This document shows, one piece after another, positions 45,398 to 57,437 of a stretch of 64,000 nt of DNA (positions are counted from its first letter, which is position 1; each line of letters begins with the position of its first letter). The notes below the pieces were generated by a model that was not told the DNA's origin, did not search any database, and was given only the letters and a program-made list of their open reading frames with translations. Origin of the DNA: Cymodocea nodosa. Taxonomy: Eukaryota; Streptophyta; Magnoliopsida; Alismatales; Cymodoceaceae. The stretch is taken from the NCBI GenBank assembly GCA_036874045.1, contig CM072344.1:7164501-7228500 (forward strand), given 5' to 3'. A program made the position numbers and the translations under genes.

Positions 45398-46543
45398 ATG
45401 GAATTGATGAAATTACCACTAGATGTACTAAGGGAAGTACTTAGTAACATGTCAGCTAAAGATCTGTGCAGATTGTGTTGTGTATCAAAGGAAATCAAAG
45501 ATTGTGTTAGAGAAAAATATTTTCATAGATTACAAGCTGCAAAAATGATTAAGATTAGAGATGGATTTTTATGGAAGTCATTTAATCGTAGTTCAATCTG
45601 CTATGAATATCTAAATATGGAAGAAATTGCTAGAATTACACCCAATGTATTAGAAGGAATAGATCATATTATGGGGATGGATGAAGGATTAATTATATAT
45701 AGAACCAAACCAAGGTATGCAATTCTGTTACCCGACATTTTGATTAGAAATCCTATCACAAGAGAAGAATGGAATATAGGAAGGCATAATAGATATAAAG
45801 TACCAACTAAAAATTGTGGGTCATCTTTAATATTTTCTGATAAAAATTTGACCATTCCTAAAAAATTATATTATTGGAGACCAACTGGACCAACTGGAAA
45901 TTGGGATGAAGATTTATGCTTAAGTGTATATAATTTTCTGAATAGATCTTAGACTGAAAATATTATGATATATTTAGGACAGAAATCATTAATTAACAGC
46001 ATGCATGTCATACTTGATGAATATATATATCTAGTCACAGATATATCAGTAGCATTTAGATCTAATTTATACATAGTAAGCATAGACAGTTATGATGATT
46101 TTATAGAAATATTACCTATACCGAGTGATATAGCTAAACCACCATCTTCAGAATATGATCAAATTCAATTAGGAATGTGATATAATGAATATGATGATCC
46201 TACTTTATGTCTAATAAGATGGTGTGATGAATTGAGGAAATTTCAAATATGGATTATGAAAGACCTAAATGAATGGAAGTGGGAAGAAGAATATATTGAA
46301 ATAGATATAGAAATAGAAACAGCTACATTATCTTGGAATAGAAGAGGATCCCTTTCTGCATTTCATTTCATTAATGGTAATACACTTATATTTAGTATTG
46401 ATAACATACTGCAAGTTTACAAGCTAAAAAGGAGAGCAAACTGCATTAAAACAGAATTAATAGCAAGAAGAATTATGCCTAAAAAGTTTGCATGGACTAA
46501 CACATTTATTCCATTTGTTACTACTTTTCAATCATGTTTTTAA
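45398..46543 (+). pseudogene. F-box protein gene copy carried in the 3' ORF slot of element C
   Basis: One frame of 381 codons from ATG 45,398 to TAA 46,541-46,543, with TAG at 45,950-45,952 and TGA at 46,178-46,180 and no frameshift. Residues 5-42 are an F-box (LPLDVLREVLSNMSAKDL, then RLCCVSKEIKDCV), which binds Skp1 in SCF ubiquitin ligases. LIRNPITREEW near residue 115 and FQIWIMKDLNEWKWEEEY near residue 283 are typical of an F-box-associated (FBA) substrate-binding domain. Length suits plant F-box proteins. No introns are seen. It sits between the env-position fragment and the conserved 3' noncoding DNA, so it lies inside the retroelement. Likely a transduplicated host gene, now broken by two transition-type stops. 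Confidence 0.85.
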
Positions 46544-48319
46544 ACTATGATTCTGTGCTTTTAATGTTGTGTGTATTGTACATTTTTTTTTAGAAAAAGA
46601 AAAAGAAAAATTTTAGTTTTAGTTTTATTCTATAAAAAAAATAATAATAAAATATCAATCCAATTTGTTAGTATCTGTTCTAGAAAACCAACTAGCTTGC
46701 TTGTGAGCCACCAAAGGCATAGGAGCCTAGGTTCCACACAAGATACTAATTTAACAATTTATGTTTTGTTATGTTGTTATATATTTTGCTTTTATTTGTG
46801 AATGAAAAGTTTTTCAGAATCACAAATCGGAAGATATTAAAGGAGATACAAAAGGACAATGTATGTAATTGATTACTTATCCTGAATTTACATTTAAACT
46901 AAGTTCGTTGAGTTAGATGCTAAGTCAACGAAACAATATTCATGCCTGCTACAATTACTGTATTTATTGTAAAATCTTTTACATTGAGGATAATGCAATA
47001 TGTAGGTATGGGAGGGAGGTAATTAAAGTAACAACCATGTAATTTTGTTAATTAGAGGAATTAGAATGGTATTGCAAAAGTTTTGTGGAAATTGAAAATT
47101 TTTTTATGAATTTGGTGTAATTATCCGATAATTGAAACTATAAAATTTTTAAGAACTGTAACTACTTAAATGTTATATTTATAATCTTATATAAGATGCT
47201 ATAAATTTTACTATTCATACAAATCTAGATATAGTATCTTATGTTTTTGCTGAATTTTATGAGTTTAACAGTTTCATGATTTTAAAAAGAAAATGCTTAA
47301 CTGAAACTTAGTAAATTATCTGAAATCCTAGAAGAACTAAAATGTTGATTTTTGGATTAAATGAAATACATATGATAAAGGATACATTTAATTTGATTGA
47401 TTAAACTTGTAGAATGATTTATGTGTAAAGCTTATTAAACTACAGAAAAAGTATGAGCTTATTGATATGATTCATATTTTCAATAAATAATAGAAGTAGG
47501 ACTATATGAGATTTGTGTTTTATTGCATCTGTATTAATGAAATACGTATATATACTATGAATGTTTGTTTTAAAATAAAATATAAAAAAAAAACTTTTAG
47601 AGTTTATTGACTTGTTTGATCACGAGCCTTTTGTAGTTGAGTAGATAGGTATGTAAGCATTGTTGACTTTAAAAAGGACTCTTTAAATTTGGCAACCTAA
47701 GATCCTGATCAGATCTAGGATTGTTAACTGAAAGCTCGATACATGGGTACACTAGAAAGCTCTTGTATGATTCAAGCTTATCAAATTAACTTTTAAAGTA
47801 CAAATATGCGTATACTATTCTAAAAAGATACAAGTGTTTTGTGAAATACAGATATCTTTTGAATCAAGTATATTTTCTGTTATCTAAAATTGCTAAAGTA
47901 TGAATCTAGAATAGACTTTTGAAGTTGTTTATTTGAGATACAATTCTTTATTCTACTTGTCTTAATCATATTGAATTGGATTATGTTTTAATTCGTATGT
48001 AGTTGAAATTTATTCTGGAAATCATATTGGAAAATTCAGGATGATAGATGCTGAAAAGAAGAAAAAAATGATAATATAATTAACACCTATGTGATGCTAA
48101 TGTATTTTGTATGTAATTTACATATATTCTAAATATATTTGCAGGTTGAGGAGAAAACAAAGTTAAAACAAATTACTTAAAAATATAGAATATCTATATA
48201 GTAATCTAAATTATGTATTCTAAAGAACTAAGTGAAGAATTAATTCTAGCACTTTAGAAAGACCAACTAGTTAGATCTTAGTTTACTAAGGGACTAGCAA
48301 AATTTAAGTATGGGGGAAA
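46544..48319 (+). other. 3' noncoding region and PPT of element C
   Basis: No gene. Aligns with 3,870-4,513 plus 5,720-6,665 and, reversed, with 62,466-64,000. ACATTGAGGATAATGC and GGTATGGGAGGGAGG lie at 46,981-47,020. The terminal PPT, AAGTATGGGGGAAA (48,306-48,319), touches the LTR. Around 47,270 is the uninterrupted counterpart of the solo-LTR target at 4,513/5,720. Confidence 0.8.
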
Positions 48320-50354
48320 TGTTTAGAATGAAAAAGTGCATAATATTAACGGTTAAATTATGGTTAATTGCATAATATTTAGCTTATCATATGAGAATTA
48401 ACCCATTATGTTATAATTGCACTGTTATATGCTTTAATGAAAGAATCTGCATAATTTCAGGAAATTAATATTAATTTAGTACATTTCTAAACTGTCGGTA
48501 AATTGCAGGCTATGAAATTCTTAAGTATCCAAATTTTCTGTTATTTCGGAGAGTTATGTTTAATGTACCGGATAGTTATGTTTTAAAGAATATTTTATTA
48601 TTTCTTGGAGTACACATGTTGAAACCTCAATGCATGACTTAAGTGGATTTTCAGTGAGTAATCTGCTAACTATCTGAAATGCATCTAAGTATCGGATAAT
48701 TAGGTTCGTAAGTATCCAAAATATCTGAACTCATATAGTTAAGTTATCTACACGTGTTTTTAATGTTTTAAGGTTTCATGTGTTTTCCATGTGCGTTCGG
48801 TAAGGAAAATTGAAGAATTAGATAAATGTTTGAGTTTTTATACGCATGGATAGATAATTGTTCAAGTTTTATAAAATGACTAACGAATAGATAAGTTTTC
48901 TATGTTCAATCACGTGTTTTGTAGGTGCAAAAACTCGTAGAGTTACAGATAAGTGTTCGAGTTTTTACAAGACTTAAAGGATAAGTGTTCGACTAAAATG
49001 AAGACTAATATGCCACTATAGCGGTTACAGAAATAGGACATTCGAAGGAAAACCATGATTGCATGTATCACGCAGGAATTCACTCGTAGAAGGAAGAAGA
49101 AATCACCATCGTTGATATGAATGAAGGAAATCCAACTGATCATCTAAAGCAGAAGCAGTTACTACTGAAGAAATATAAAAGAAGAGGAGAGAAAACGAAG
49201 AAAGTGTGGTTGGCGATGTGTGGTAGTGTGTGTAGAGGTGGAGGATCGTGCTAACTGCAGGTAGCGTTGGAAGTTCACTGAAGCATCCACACCATCACCA
49301 ACAATTCACCAACATCACCAACCATTGGAGTTCTGTAAGGATACTTTCCTGATGTCGGGTCGATTCCGAGCCAAATACGGTGCCTGAAAACCTCTATGAG
49401 GAGTGATCGCGTCGCGGGAAGGGAAGCCATTTTCACCAAGCACCAATTCATATCTTAGGAGATCGTAAAGTTTCTAGCCTTGGTTTCGAGTTGATGCTAG
49501 TATGCTGAAGAGGAGATCATCTTGCAATTTTGGACTTGTGATTCTATAGGGAGAGGAGGTAGGATTGTAAGTGATTAAGTTTCAGTGGTGTAATCATGTC
49601 GCATGTAGTGACGGAAGTATTTACTATCGATAGAGATTTTTACATTTCACCTTTCACCCATTTTCATGAACATATCAAAACAAAAATACCAAAAACAACA
49701 ACTTATCTGTGTTTATATTTAGTATTTAAGTGTTGTATTGTTTGTTTTGTATCGTGATTAAAGTTATCATTGTCAGTATTGTGAATGTTTTATGTTTGTT
49801 TGATTCAGAAAATAGAAAATAGTTTTATAATTTACTGAAATTGATTCGTTCCAAATACTTAAAGATTTTAATGGTTATTATTTGAAATATTTGAATGTTA
49901 GTATTGCTTAATGATAAATCTAATATTAACTAGCATTAAAGAACTTAATTGATGTTATTTACAATCTGTGGAACCGCCCAATGGTTGGCTGAATTCCTCT
50001 GTAAATAGTAGTATTAAACTGGAAAGATAGGCTCATGGAGTTAACTTAAGTCCACGAGGTTAGTCCGTTGAGTTAGCCATAACTCCACGAACTTGGTCTA
50101 TTGTGTTAACTGTAACTCAACGGAGTGCTTACTGAACACATAAATTTCATTATTAAAACTAGAATAATACACAATTCTTACTCAATTTCTGTGAGATCGA
50201 CCTATACTTGCACACAAATACAATATACACTATGCACTTGTAGTTAAAATACAAATAGGAATTAATATCTAATTTGTGTGAAAGGTTGTTTGCTTACTTC
50301 TAAAAGAAATTACTAATATAATCAAGTTTAAGATTTAACTTTGCACAACTAAAC
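48320..50354 (+). repeat. 3' LTR of element C, main part
   Basis: Starts TGTTTAGAATG right after the PPT. The first 400 bp match the U3 of the LTR at 60,277-62,465; 48,728-49,008 is Sirevirus LTR sequence; from 49,009 (AATATGCCACTATAGCGG) it again follows the Athila-type LTR, with TATAAA at 49,174-49,179. The last bases resume at 57,421 beyond element G and end AACAAATCCA at 57,437. Confidence 0.85.
48728..49008 (+). promoter_or_regulatory. Sirevirus U3/promoter module inside the Athila-type LTR
   Basis: About 280 bp nearly identical in order to 16,680-16,965 of the Sirevirus LTR: TTTTCCATGTGCGTTCGGTA, TTTATACGCATGGATAGATA, TATAAAA (48,870-48,876), CACGTGTTTTGTAGGTGC, AAGTGTTCGAGTTTTTACAA. 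Both edges join Athila LTR sequence without target duplication, and it replaces the shorter segment present in the LTR of element D. Confidence 0.82.
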
Positions 50355-50725
50355 TGTTGCGCGGAAAGATCAAACAAACGTAGAGCATCTAGGGGTGGCG
50401 TGGAGAAGAGATCTGCATGGAAGAGAGGATTGTGAGTAGAGAATTCGAAAAACAACAAATTTACGTGGTTCCCCAACACGGGTACGTCCACGGGTGATCA
50501 ATCTATCGTGATTCCTTGCTGTATGGTTGTTGATACAAAGAAGGGGGAGAACAAAATCAAGGGATGGTTTGGCATGGCATCCTTTGGACGTGGATGACCC
50601 CTTACATATATAGGGGCAACGGTTGGTGATACCCAAAAGACAAGTTTGCCCCTGTACAAATTATCAAAGAAATACAACCATATACAAAGACACATACATA
50701 TACTTGATGGAAGAGACGCATCACA
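50355..50725 (-). repeat. 3' LTR of element G
   Basis: On the minus strand TGTGATGCGTCTC to TGCGCAACA. The PPT AAGACAAGGTGGAGATT lies just outside at about 50,726-50,742. By eye the two LTRs differ at about 18 aligned positions plus a small indel region; all 18 are transitions. Confidence 0.92.
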
Positions 50726-50792
50726 AATCTCCACCTTGTCTTTATCAATCTTCACCACGAACAGGTGATGGATTACCAAGACCCAACTTGGG

Positions 50793-53700
50793 TTAGTAGC
50801 AGCAATAAACGTTGAGTAAGTCCAAGCAATGCTTGAACTTACTTTCAACAACACCCTTTGTAAACATATCAACCGGATTGTCCTTTGTGTTGACCTTTGT
50901 TTGGATATTTTAGAAGTTTTAAATTTATAAACCATAAGTGCACGGCGTCCAATGAAGTACGTCGGCAAGTACAGGTCGAACCACAGAGAAATGAGGATAA
51001 TCTAGGATTCTAATTACAAGAATATGGTAAGCAAATACTTTCCAAAAATAGATTAGACTACAAGAAAAGTAAGTCCACGGATTTTTAATTTATCGACCAA
51101 TCAACAGATTAGACTGAAAATTTAATCTCAATCAGATATATTAATGTGGACTTTAGATAAAAAATTTCACACTTAAAAACGCACGAATGGTATGACTGAA
51201 AATTCGGGGATTGAAAATGATGCATAAAATTGGAAACTTCTACGTGTTAACAATAGTATCTTAAAAACCTTATAAATCCCGAATTACTCAACAAAAAATT
51301 ACAAAATCAGATGCGTTGCAAAATAGACAGAATGTAGATATTAATGAAATATTTATTCGAATTTTTATGCAATCTGAGTTGTGAAAAAAACACGTTACAA
51401 TCACGACAAAAGAGTCTCAGACCGAATTCTGTGCTTGATAGAGTTATGGCTTCAAAATGGCAGCAACTCTTCTCGGCTTGCTATGAAATTTTACAGAATC
51501 ACAGAAGGCTTATAATAGCACGATTAAGATTTTTTTCAGAATTTTCAATTAAACAGAATCGCTCCAGAACGCATATGAACTCTCGGAATAATAACAGATC
51601 AACAAAACTACAAATCTGCAAACAACATGCACAACCTTCAACGAATTCTATGTTGTTTCATGCATAACATAATGTAATATCCGAATTTCAACATCAACAA
51701 ACAACAATATATGAATATATATCAATAACAGCACCTATTTTTATGATTTTCAGATGAAAAGAACAAAGATTCACGGATTCAAAAAGGAACAAACAAACAA
51801 CAACGAATCTGTTTTCTACTTTTACCCTATTACAATGAAAACTAAGAACATAAATAACTACCTACGTGAAACATGATAAAAAGTGATACATCTAAAGCCA
51901 AAGAAGAGGGGAAAGGGGAGAAATGATTGTGGAACCTCACAAATGGAGAAGAGAACCCTTGTAGTGGTGGACGTCCCTCCTCCAAGATGTGGGATGAAGG
52001 CTTTCACGTTGGGGATGACTTGTGGGATGAAGATGATGAGATCCGAGTTGAAGAGATATGGTGGAATGACCGGCGATCTCCTTCCTTGCTTCAAGACATG
52101 GAGCTCCAAGAGGGGGTGACGGCTGGTGGTGTTGGAGGTGGAAAACAAAATCTCCAAGAGAGAAGACCTAGACGTGCTTCATTCTCTATTATAGAGAGAG
52201 TTTCCAAGTTTGGAGATCCATCTTTGATTCAACAATTGGGATTAAATCCCACTTGATTTTCTTTCTCCAATCTTCAATTTCTATGATCTTCAATTGAATT
52301 ATAAACTTTTCACAACAATAAATACATCAAAATATCTAAGTCATCCATAAAATTCATAAATGATGCATGTTTGAAATAATTTCCTACTTTTAACTGTATA
52401 AAATGGGGATTGGTTCTTATTGGTTAAATAATGAAATAAATGCATAATATGACTTTAATAAATCTCATGTAAATATATTTAACCAATAAGATCCTATAAA
52501 AATATGCAACATTTTAATCAAAACAACCTTCATAATCTTTATCTTGTCTTCATTCCTGAGGAAGTGATACTTAACATCAATATGTTTAGTTCTATCATGA
52601 AAGACATTATCTTTGGAGAGACAAATAGCACTAAGACTATCACAGGAGATATCAGCTTTATCAATGCGCCAACTAAAGTCTCCAAGTAAGCCTTTCAACC
52701 AAATCCCTTCCTTTGCAGCTTCTGTCATAGCCACATATTCAGCCTCAGTTGTGGACAGAGATACTGTAGGCTGAAGAGTTGATTTCCAACTCACAATAGA
52801 ACCTGCAAATGTAAAGAGATAACTAGATAATGATCTCCTTCTGTCAACATCACCTGCATAGTCTGAGTCTGTATAACCAGCCATAGTACAACTCTAATTT
52901 GTTGCATACATCAAGCCAACACTTGGAGTTCCTTTCAAATATCTGAATATCCTTTTAACTACTTTCCAATGTTCCCTACCCGGATTGGACATGAACCTAC
53001 TAACAACACTCAAAGGATATGCCAGATTAGGCCTAGTGCATACCATAGCATACATAAGACTTCCAACTGCCTGTGCATAAGGAACTTGCTGCATATCAAG
53101 CTTTTCAGAATTAGTTTGTGGATACATTGCAAATGACAATTTGACATTTCTGTCATAAGGCATGCTAATGGCTTTGCATGAAGTTATACCAAATCTGCTA
53201 AGGATCTTCTCAATATACTTCTGTTGATTCAAAAACAGCTTACCAGAATTTCTTTCACGCCTAATCTCCATTCCAAGAATTCTACCAGCTGGACCAAGAT
53301 CCTTCATATCAAATTCTTATTTTAATGTGTCCTTTAGCTCCTACATCACTTCGATATTCTTCGTAGCTATAAGAATGTCATCAACATACAATAACAAATA
53401 AACATCTGTACTCTTATCAAGAGTTTTAACATATACACATGAACCATAGTTGTTGCGTCTAAAACCAACTTTAACTATAAAGGCATCAAACCTTTTGTAC
53501 CATTGGCGTGGTGACTGTTTAAATCCATACAATGACTTATTTAATTTGCACACCTAATCAGATTTACCTTTCACCACAAACCCTGTTGGTTGTTCCATCC
53601 AAATATTTTCTTCCAACTCACCATGCAAGAAGGCCGTCTTTACATCTAGTTGTTCCAATTCTAAATTCTATGCTGCAGCAACGGATAATAAAATTCTAAT

Positions 53701-56292
53701 AGATGTATGATGTACAACAAGAGCAAATACCTCATTAAAGTCAACTCATTCTCGCTGTGAATAACCTTTGGCGACTAATCTTGCCTTGTGCTACACACCT
53801 GCGTTGCCTTGAGTCCCAATCTTCTTCTTATAGACCCATTTGCAACCAACAATATTTACGTTCTTTGGACGTTTCACTAGTTCCCAAGTCTTGTTCTTAT
53901 GGAGAGATTGGAGTTCCTCCTCCATAGCAGACATCCAAAGACCAGCTTCTGAATCTTTCATTGCAGCTTCATATGTAGGTGGATCAATAAAATCCTCTAC
54001 CTCAACTACTACTTGTAAGGCAAAAGCAACCAAACTATCGTAACCATATCTAATTGGAAGTCTAACATCTCTTCTAGGACGATCTTTGCCAATGGTTCTT
54101 GGTGGTGGTTGCTCCACCTCTTCCTCCTCAACTTCATTTTCCTAAGTTTTAGATGAGATTTCTCTAATTTCAACTTGATCAGTGATAGGCGGTTGCTGTG
54201 CACCATCTATCTCCATCTGTTCAGGAAGGGTGTGCTCAATTTCTAGTGTTTTACCTACTAGTTTATTTGTTGCCTGCAAAAGAGAATTCTCATCAAAAGT
54301 AATATCATAGCTATATATTACTTTGTGAGATTCAATATCATATATCCTGTATCCCTTTACACTAACACCATAGCCCACAAATATACTTTTCTTGGCACGT
54401 GGTTCTAGCTTGCCATTGTTCACATGATAGTAAGCTGGACACCCGAAAATTCTAAGCTTTGAATAACTAGCAGATCTTTTCAACCATACCTCAAGAGGTA
54501 TCTTCCCATCTAAGGCACTAGAAGGGGACCTATTCACCAGATAGGAAGCTGTGTTAACAGCTTCTGCCCAAAACTTCTTGCTCAAACTTGAATGAGACAG
54601 CATACAACGTGCCTTTTCTAGGAGTGTTCTGTTCAATCTTTCAGCCACTCCATTTTGCTGAGGGGTATACCTGACAGTGTTATGCCGTGTAATGCCTTCA
54701 TCTTTACAAAAGTTATCAAATTCTTAAGAACAAAACTCAAGACCATTATCAGTTCTAAGATATTTAACCTTTCTGTCTGTTTGGTTTTCTACTTGCTTCT
54801 TCCAATGCTTGAAGCAAGAAAAAGCTTCACTTTTGTGTGTCAAAAAGAAAACCCAGTTCATCCTTGAATGATAGTCAATGATAGAAAGAAAATATCTGGA
54901 ATCTGCAATAGAAGGCTGACGTGAAGGCCCCCAACAATCAACATGAATATAATCAAGAACTCCCTTGGAGCTATGCTGACTGCGTGCAAATGACACTCTT
55001 TTCTGTTTGCCAAAGACACAATGCTTGCACATATCAATACAAGCAACCTTGTGCCCATCAAACTTGCCTAGACTACTTAGTTTCTGCATTTCTTTCTGCC
55101 CCAAATGACCCATCCTTGAGTGCCACATGACAGAAAAATCCTGCTGACTAGATATAGCTGATGTAGCTACGCCAACAATTAGAGTGCCCTGCAAAATGTA
55201 TAAGGGATCAGATTTGGTTCCCTTCATAACAACTAACGAGCCTTTCAGTATGCTGATCTTCCCCTCACCACCTGTATATCTATAACCCTTAGCATCAAGG
55301 GCCATCAGTGAGATCAGACTTTTTCCAAGCTTTGGGACGTGCCAAACGTTCTCCAGAATTCTAACTGTGCCATCATGTAGTTTAAATTTTATAGTGCCCA
55401 CACCAACTCTAGAACACACATCATCATTAGACAAAGTCACTTGACCACCCTCCACCTGCTCGTAGGTGTCAAAATACTCCCTAGTAGGAGTCATATGATG
55501 TGAAACTCCTGAGTTCATAATCCACTGATCATCAGAATAGGCACTACAACAAACTGTAAGAGAAAAGTCATCACCTGACGTAGAACTAGTTTCTGCCATA
55601 ACAGCCTTTCCTTTGTTCATAAGCTTGGGACAATGTGATTTCTAGTGTCTTTTCTCCTTACAGTAATGGCAAGTATCCCTAGAGTACTTGCCCTTTGACT
55701 TGCTTCTGCTTCTATTCTTCCCTCCACCTTGTCTCTAGCTTCTTCCCCTATTCTCTTGCTACTGATCTGAGAGGCCAACACCACTTGCCTCGTTTCTACC
55801 ATGCACCATGTGCCTAAGCTCCCTGGAATGAAGGTTGGACCTCACTTCTTCCAATGTAATTGAATCTCTTCCAACTACACAAGACTGAACAAAGTTTTCA
55901 TAACTCAATGGGAGTGAGCAAACCAAGATAAGAGCTACATCTTCATCTTCTATGATTACTCTAATATTCTTGAGTTCCATCAGAATAGCATTTAGCTGAT
56001 CTAAATGCTGCTTAAGAGGTATACCTTCTATCATCTTTAAAGAGAATAGTCTCTGCTTTAACAACAATTTGTTTGTTAAAGACTTAGTCATATACAATGA
56101 CTCAAGTTTCTGCCAAAGACCTAACGAGGTAGATTCATTAGCAACTTCAATTATAACTTCATCAGACAAACACAACAAGATGGTGGAGTGAGCTTTCTCC
56201 TCCTGCTTTAGAAGTACTTTCATCTTAATTTGCCATCAGCTGAAGCTATTCTTACCATCAAACTTTTCTATCTTCAACCCCGAAGTATTCAT
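50793..56292 (-). pseudogene. gag-pol: Gag-pol polyprotein of element G, single frame with about 13 stops
   Basis: ATG 56,292 reading down to TAA 50,793, about 1,295 codons without L3c. Gag has a CCHC knuckle (CHYCKEKRH...C). Protease reads WIMNSGVSHHM, with Asn in place of the active-site Asp. Pre-integrase and integrase follow (MWHSRMGHLGQKEM, HVDCWGP, LRTDNGLEF, PQQNGVAERLNRT), then RT (QLDVKTAFLHGE, QSPRQWYKRF, intact YVDD) and RNase H (YTDSDYAGD, VSLSTTEAEYVA, RTKHIDVKYHFL). The whole is in one frame; about nine TAG, two TGA and two TAA interrupt it, with no indel outside L3c. The end (NPVDMFTK) lies left of L3c. Confidence 0.92.
50898..52510 (-). mobile_element. Solo LTR L3c, diverged L3-type, in RNase H end of element G
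   Basis: About 1.61 kb between two halves of the G reading frame. On the minus strand it starts TGTTGCATATTTTTATAGG. Near the plus-strand left end is AAGTGCACGGCGTCC followed by AAGTACAGGTCGAACCACA, the motif shared with L3a and L3b. Putative target duplication ACCTT/ATTTT differs by two C-to-T changes. Ends are approximate. Short ORFs near 51,880-52,256 show no known product. Confidence 0.75.
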
Positions 56293-57044
56293 GTTTTCAA
56301 AATAACAAACAACCAGCAATACACACAAGATACAATGTGATTTCAACAAACACAATTCTGCGATAAGGTACACAATAACAAGCAATATCTCAACAACAAT
56401 ATGCTACTGAAACTACTGATTTCAACGAAATGCAATCAGCCACAAGCCAAGCACACTACTTATCACAAAATAGTAGCAAATACTCACACAAACCAAGCAC
56501 AAAACCACAATCACAAAATGCCCAAAATCCGACAATCAAAGAGTCACTCGTCCAGAAAACTATTATGCCCTAGCCAGACACCTCCTACTGTATCTCTCTA
56601 AATACAAAACTTCTGACTACGAAATTTTAAATGAAGGAATTTCAGGAAGCTTACTAAATGTCCTCAAAATTTGAGATGCAACGGAGCACGGATGAGGGAG
56701 GCGCAGGACTTGGCGTCGGAGTGTGCAGATTGGCATCGGCGACGACAACAGTTATGGCAATGGGGGATATCCTTACAGAAATGGCTTGAACCCTTATCAA
56801 TCTCTTCGAAATTTTAAGGGAAAGAAGTTCAGGAAGCTTACTACATGTCCTCAAAATTTGAGATGCAACGGAGCACGGACGAGGAAGGCGCACAACTTGG
56901 TGTCGGAGTGTGTAGACTGGCGTCAGCGACGACAGCAGTTACAACAATGGAGAGATCCCTTGCGGAAATGGCTTGAACCTTGATAAAACTCTTCAAAACT
57001 TCAGATGCAAACCTGGAGATGTCCAACCTCGCTCTGATACCAAT
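56293..57044 (-). other. Leader of element G with 187-bp tandem duplication and primer site
   Basis: No gene. 56,641-56,827 is repeated at 56,828-57,012 (TTCAGGAAGCTTACTA, CAACGGAGCACGGA, TGTCGGAGTGTG). It is GC-richer than its surroundings. The primer site TGGTATCAGAGC (minus) is at about 57,031-57,042, next to the LTR end. Confidence 0.8.
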
Positions 57045-57415
57045 TGTTGCGCAGAAAGATCAAACAAACATGGAGCATCTAGGGGTGGTGTGGAGAAGAG
57101 ATCTACGTGGAAGAGAGGATTGCGAGTGGAGAATTCGAAGAACAACAAATTTACGTGATTTCCCAACACAGGTACGTCCACGGGTGATCAATCTATCGTG
57201 ATTCCTTGCTGTATGGTTGTTGGTACAAAGAAGGGGGAGAACAAAATCAAGGGATGGTTTGGCATGGCATCCCTTGGACATGGATGACCCCTTACATATA
57301 TAGGGGCAACGGTTGGTGATACCTAAAAGACAAGTTTGCTTCTGTACAAATTATCAAAGAAATACAACCATATACAAAGACATATATATACATGATGGAA
57401 GACACACACATCACA
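57045..57415 (-). repeat. 5' LTR of element G
   Basis: 371 bp, same ends as the other LTR. It holds the usual short promoter with CTTACATATATAGGGGC on the plus strand (TATA on the minus strand). Short ORFs in it are copies of those in the other LTR. Confidence 0.92.
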
Positions 57416-57437
57416 TAAACAGAAGTTAACAAATCCA
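57416..57437 (+). repeat. Terminal remnant of the 3' LTR of element C
   Basis: After the second TAAAC copy, AGAAGTTAACAAATCCA matches the LTR ends at 32,546 (plus) and 60,277 (minus). It closes the LTR started at 48,320. Confidence 0.75.

Larger units (their letters stand above)
50355..57415 (-). mobile_element. Element G: complete Tork-like Ty1/copia element, minus strand
   Basis: Two 371-bp LTRs (50,355-50,725 and 57,045-57,415), perfect 5-bp target duplication TAAAC (50,350-50,354 and 57,416-57,420), iMet primer site and PPT. It encodes one gag-pol frame and is inserted near the end of the 3' LTR of element C. Solo LTR L3c is nested in it. Confidence 0.93.
40884..57437 (+). mobile_element. 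Element C: Athila-like gypsy element with F-box gene and chimeric 3' LTR (5'-truncated)
   Basis: Order: end of the gag-protease linker, protease, RT, RNase H, integrase, ACCGA motif array, env-position fragment, F-box ORF, 3' noncoding DNA, PPT, 3' LTR. The left end is cut by the LTR of element F. The 3' LTR (48,320-50,354 and 57,421-57,437) is split by copia element G, whose TAAAC duplication marks the break. Confidence 0.8.

Noticed and set aside
46571..46801. ORF downstream of the F-box frame.
   Set aside because: It is part of the conserved 3' noncoding region and its frame is not kept in the copies at 3,870 and beyond 63,900.
51883..52256. Overlapping plus- and minus-strand ORFs near 52 kb.
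   Set aside because: They are within solo LTR L3c, unrelated to any domain I know, and interrupt the gag-pol of element G.
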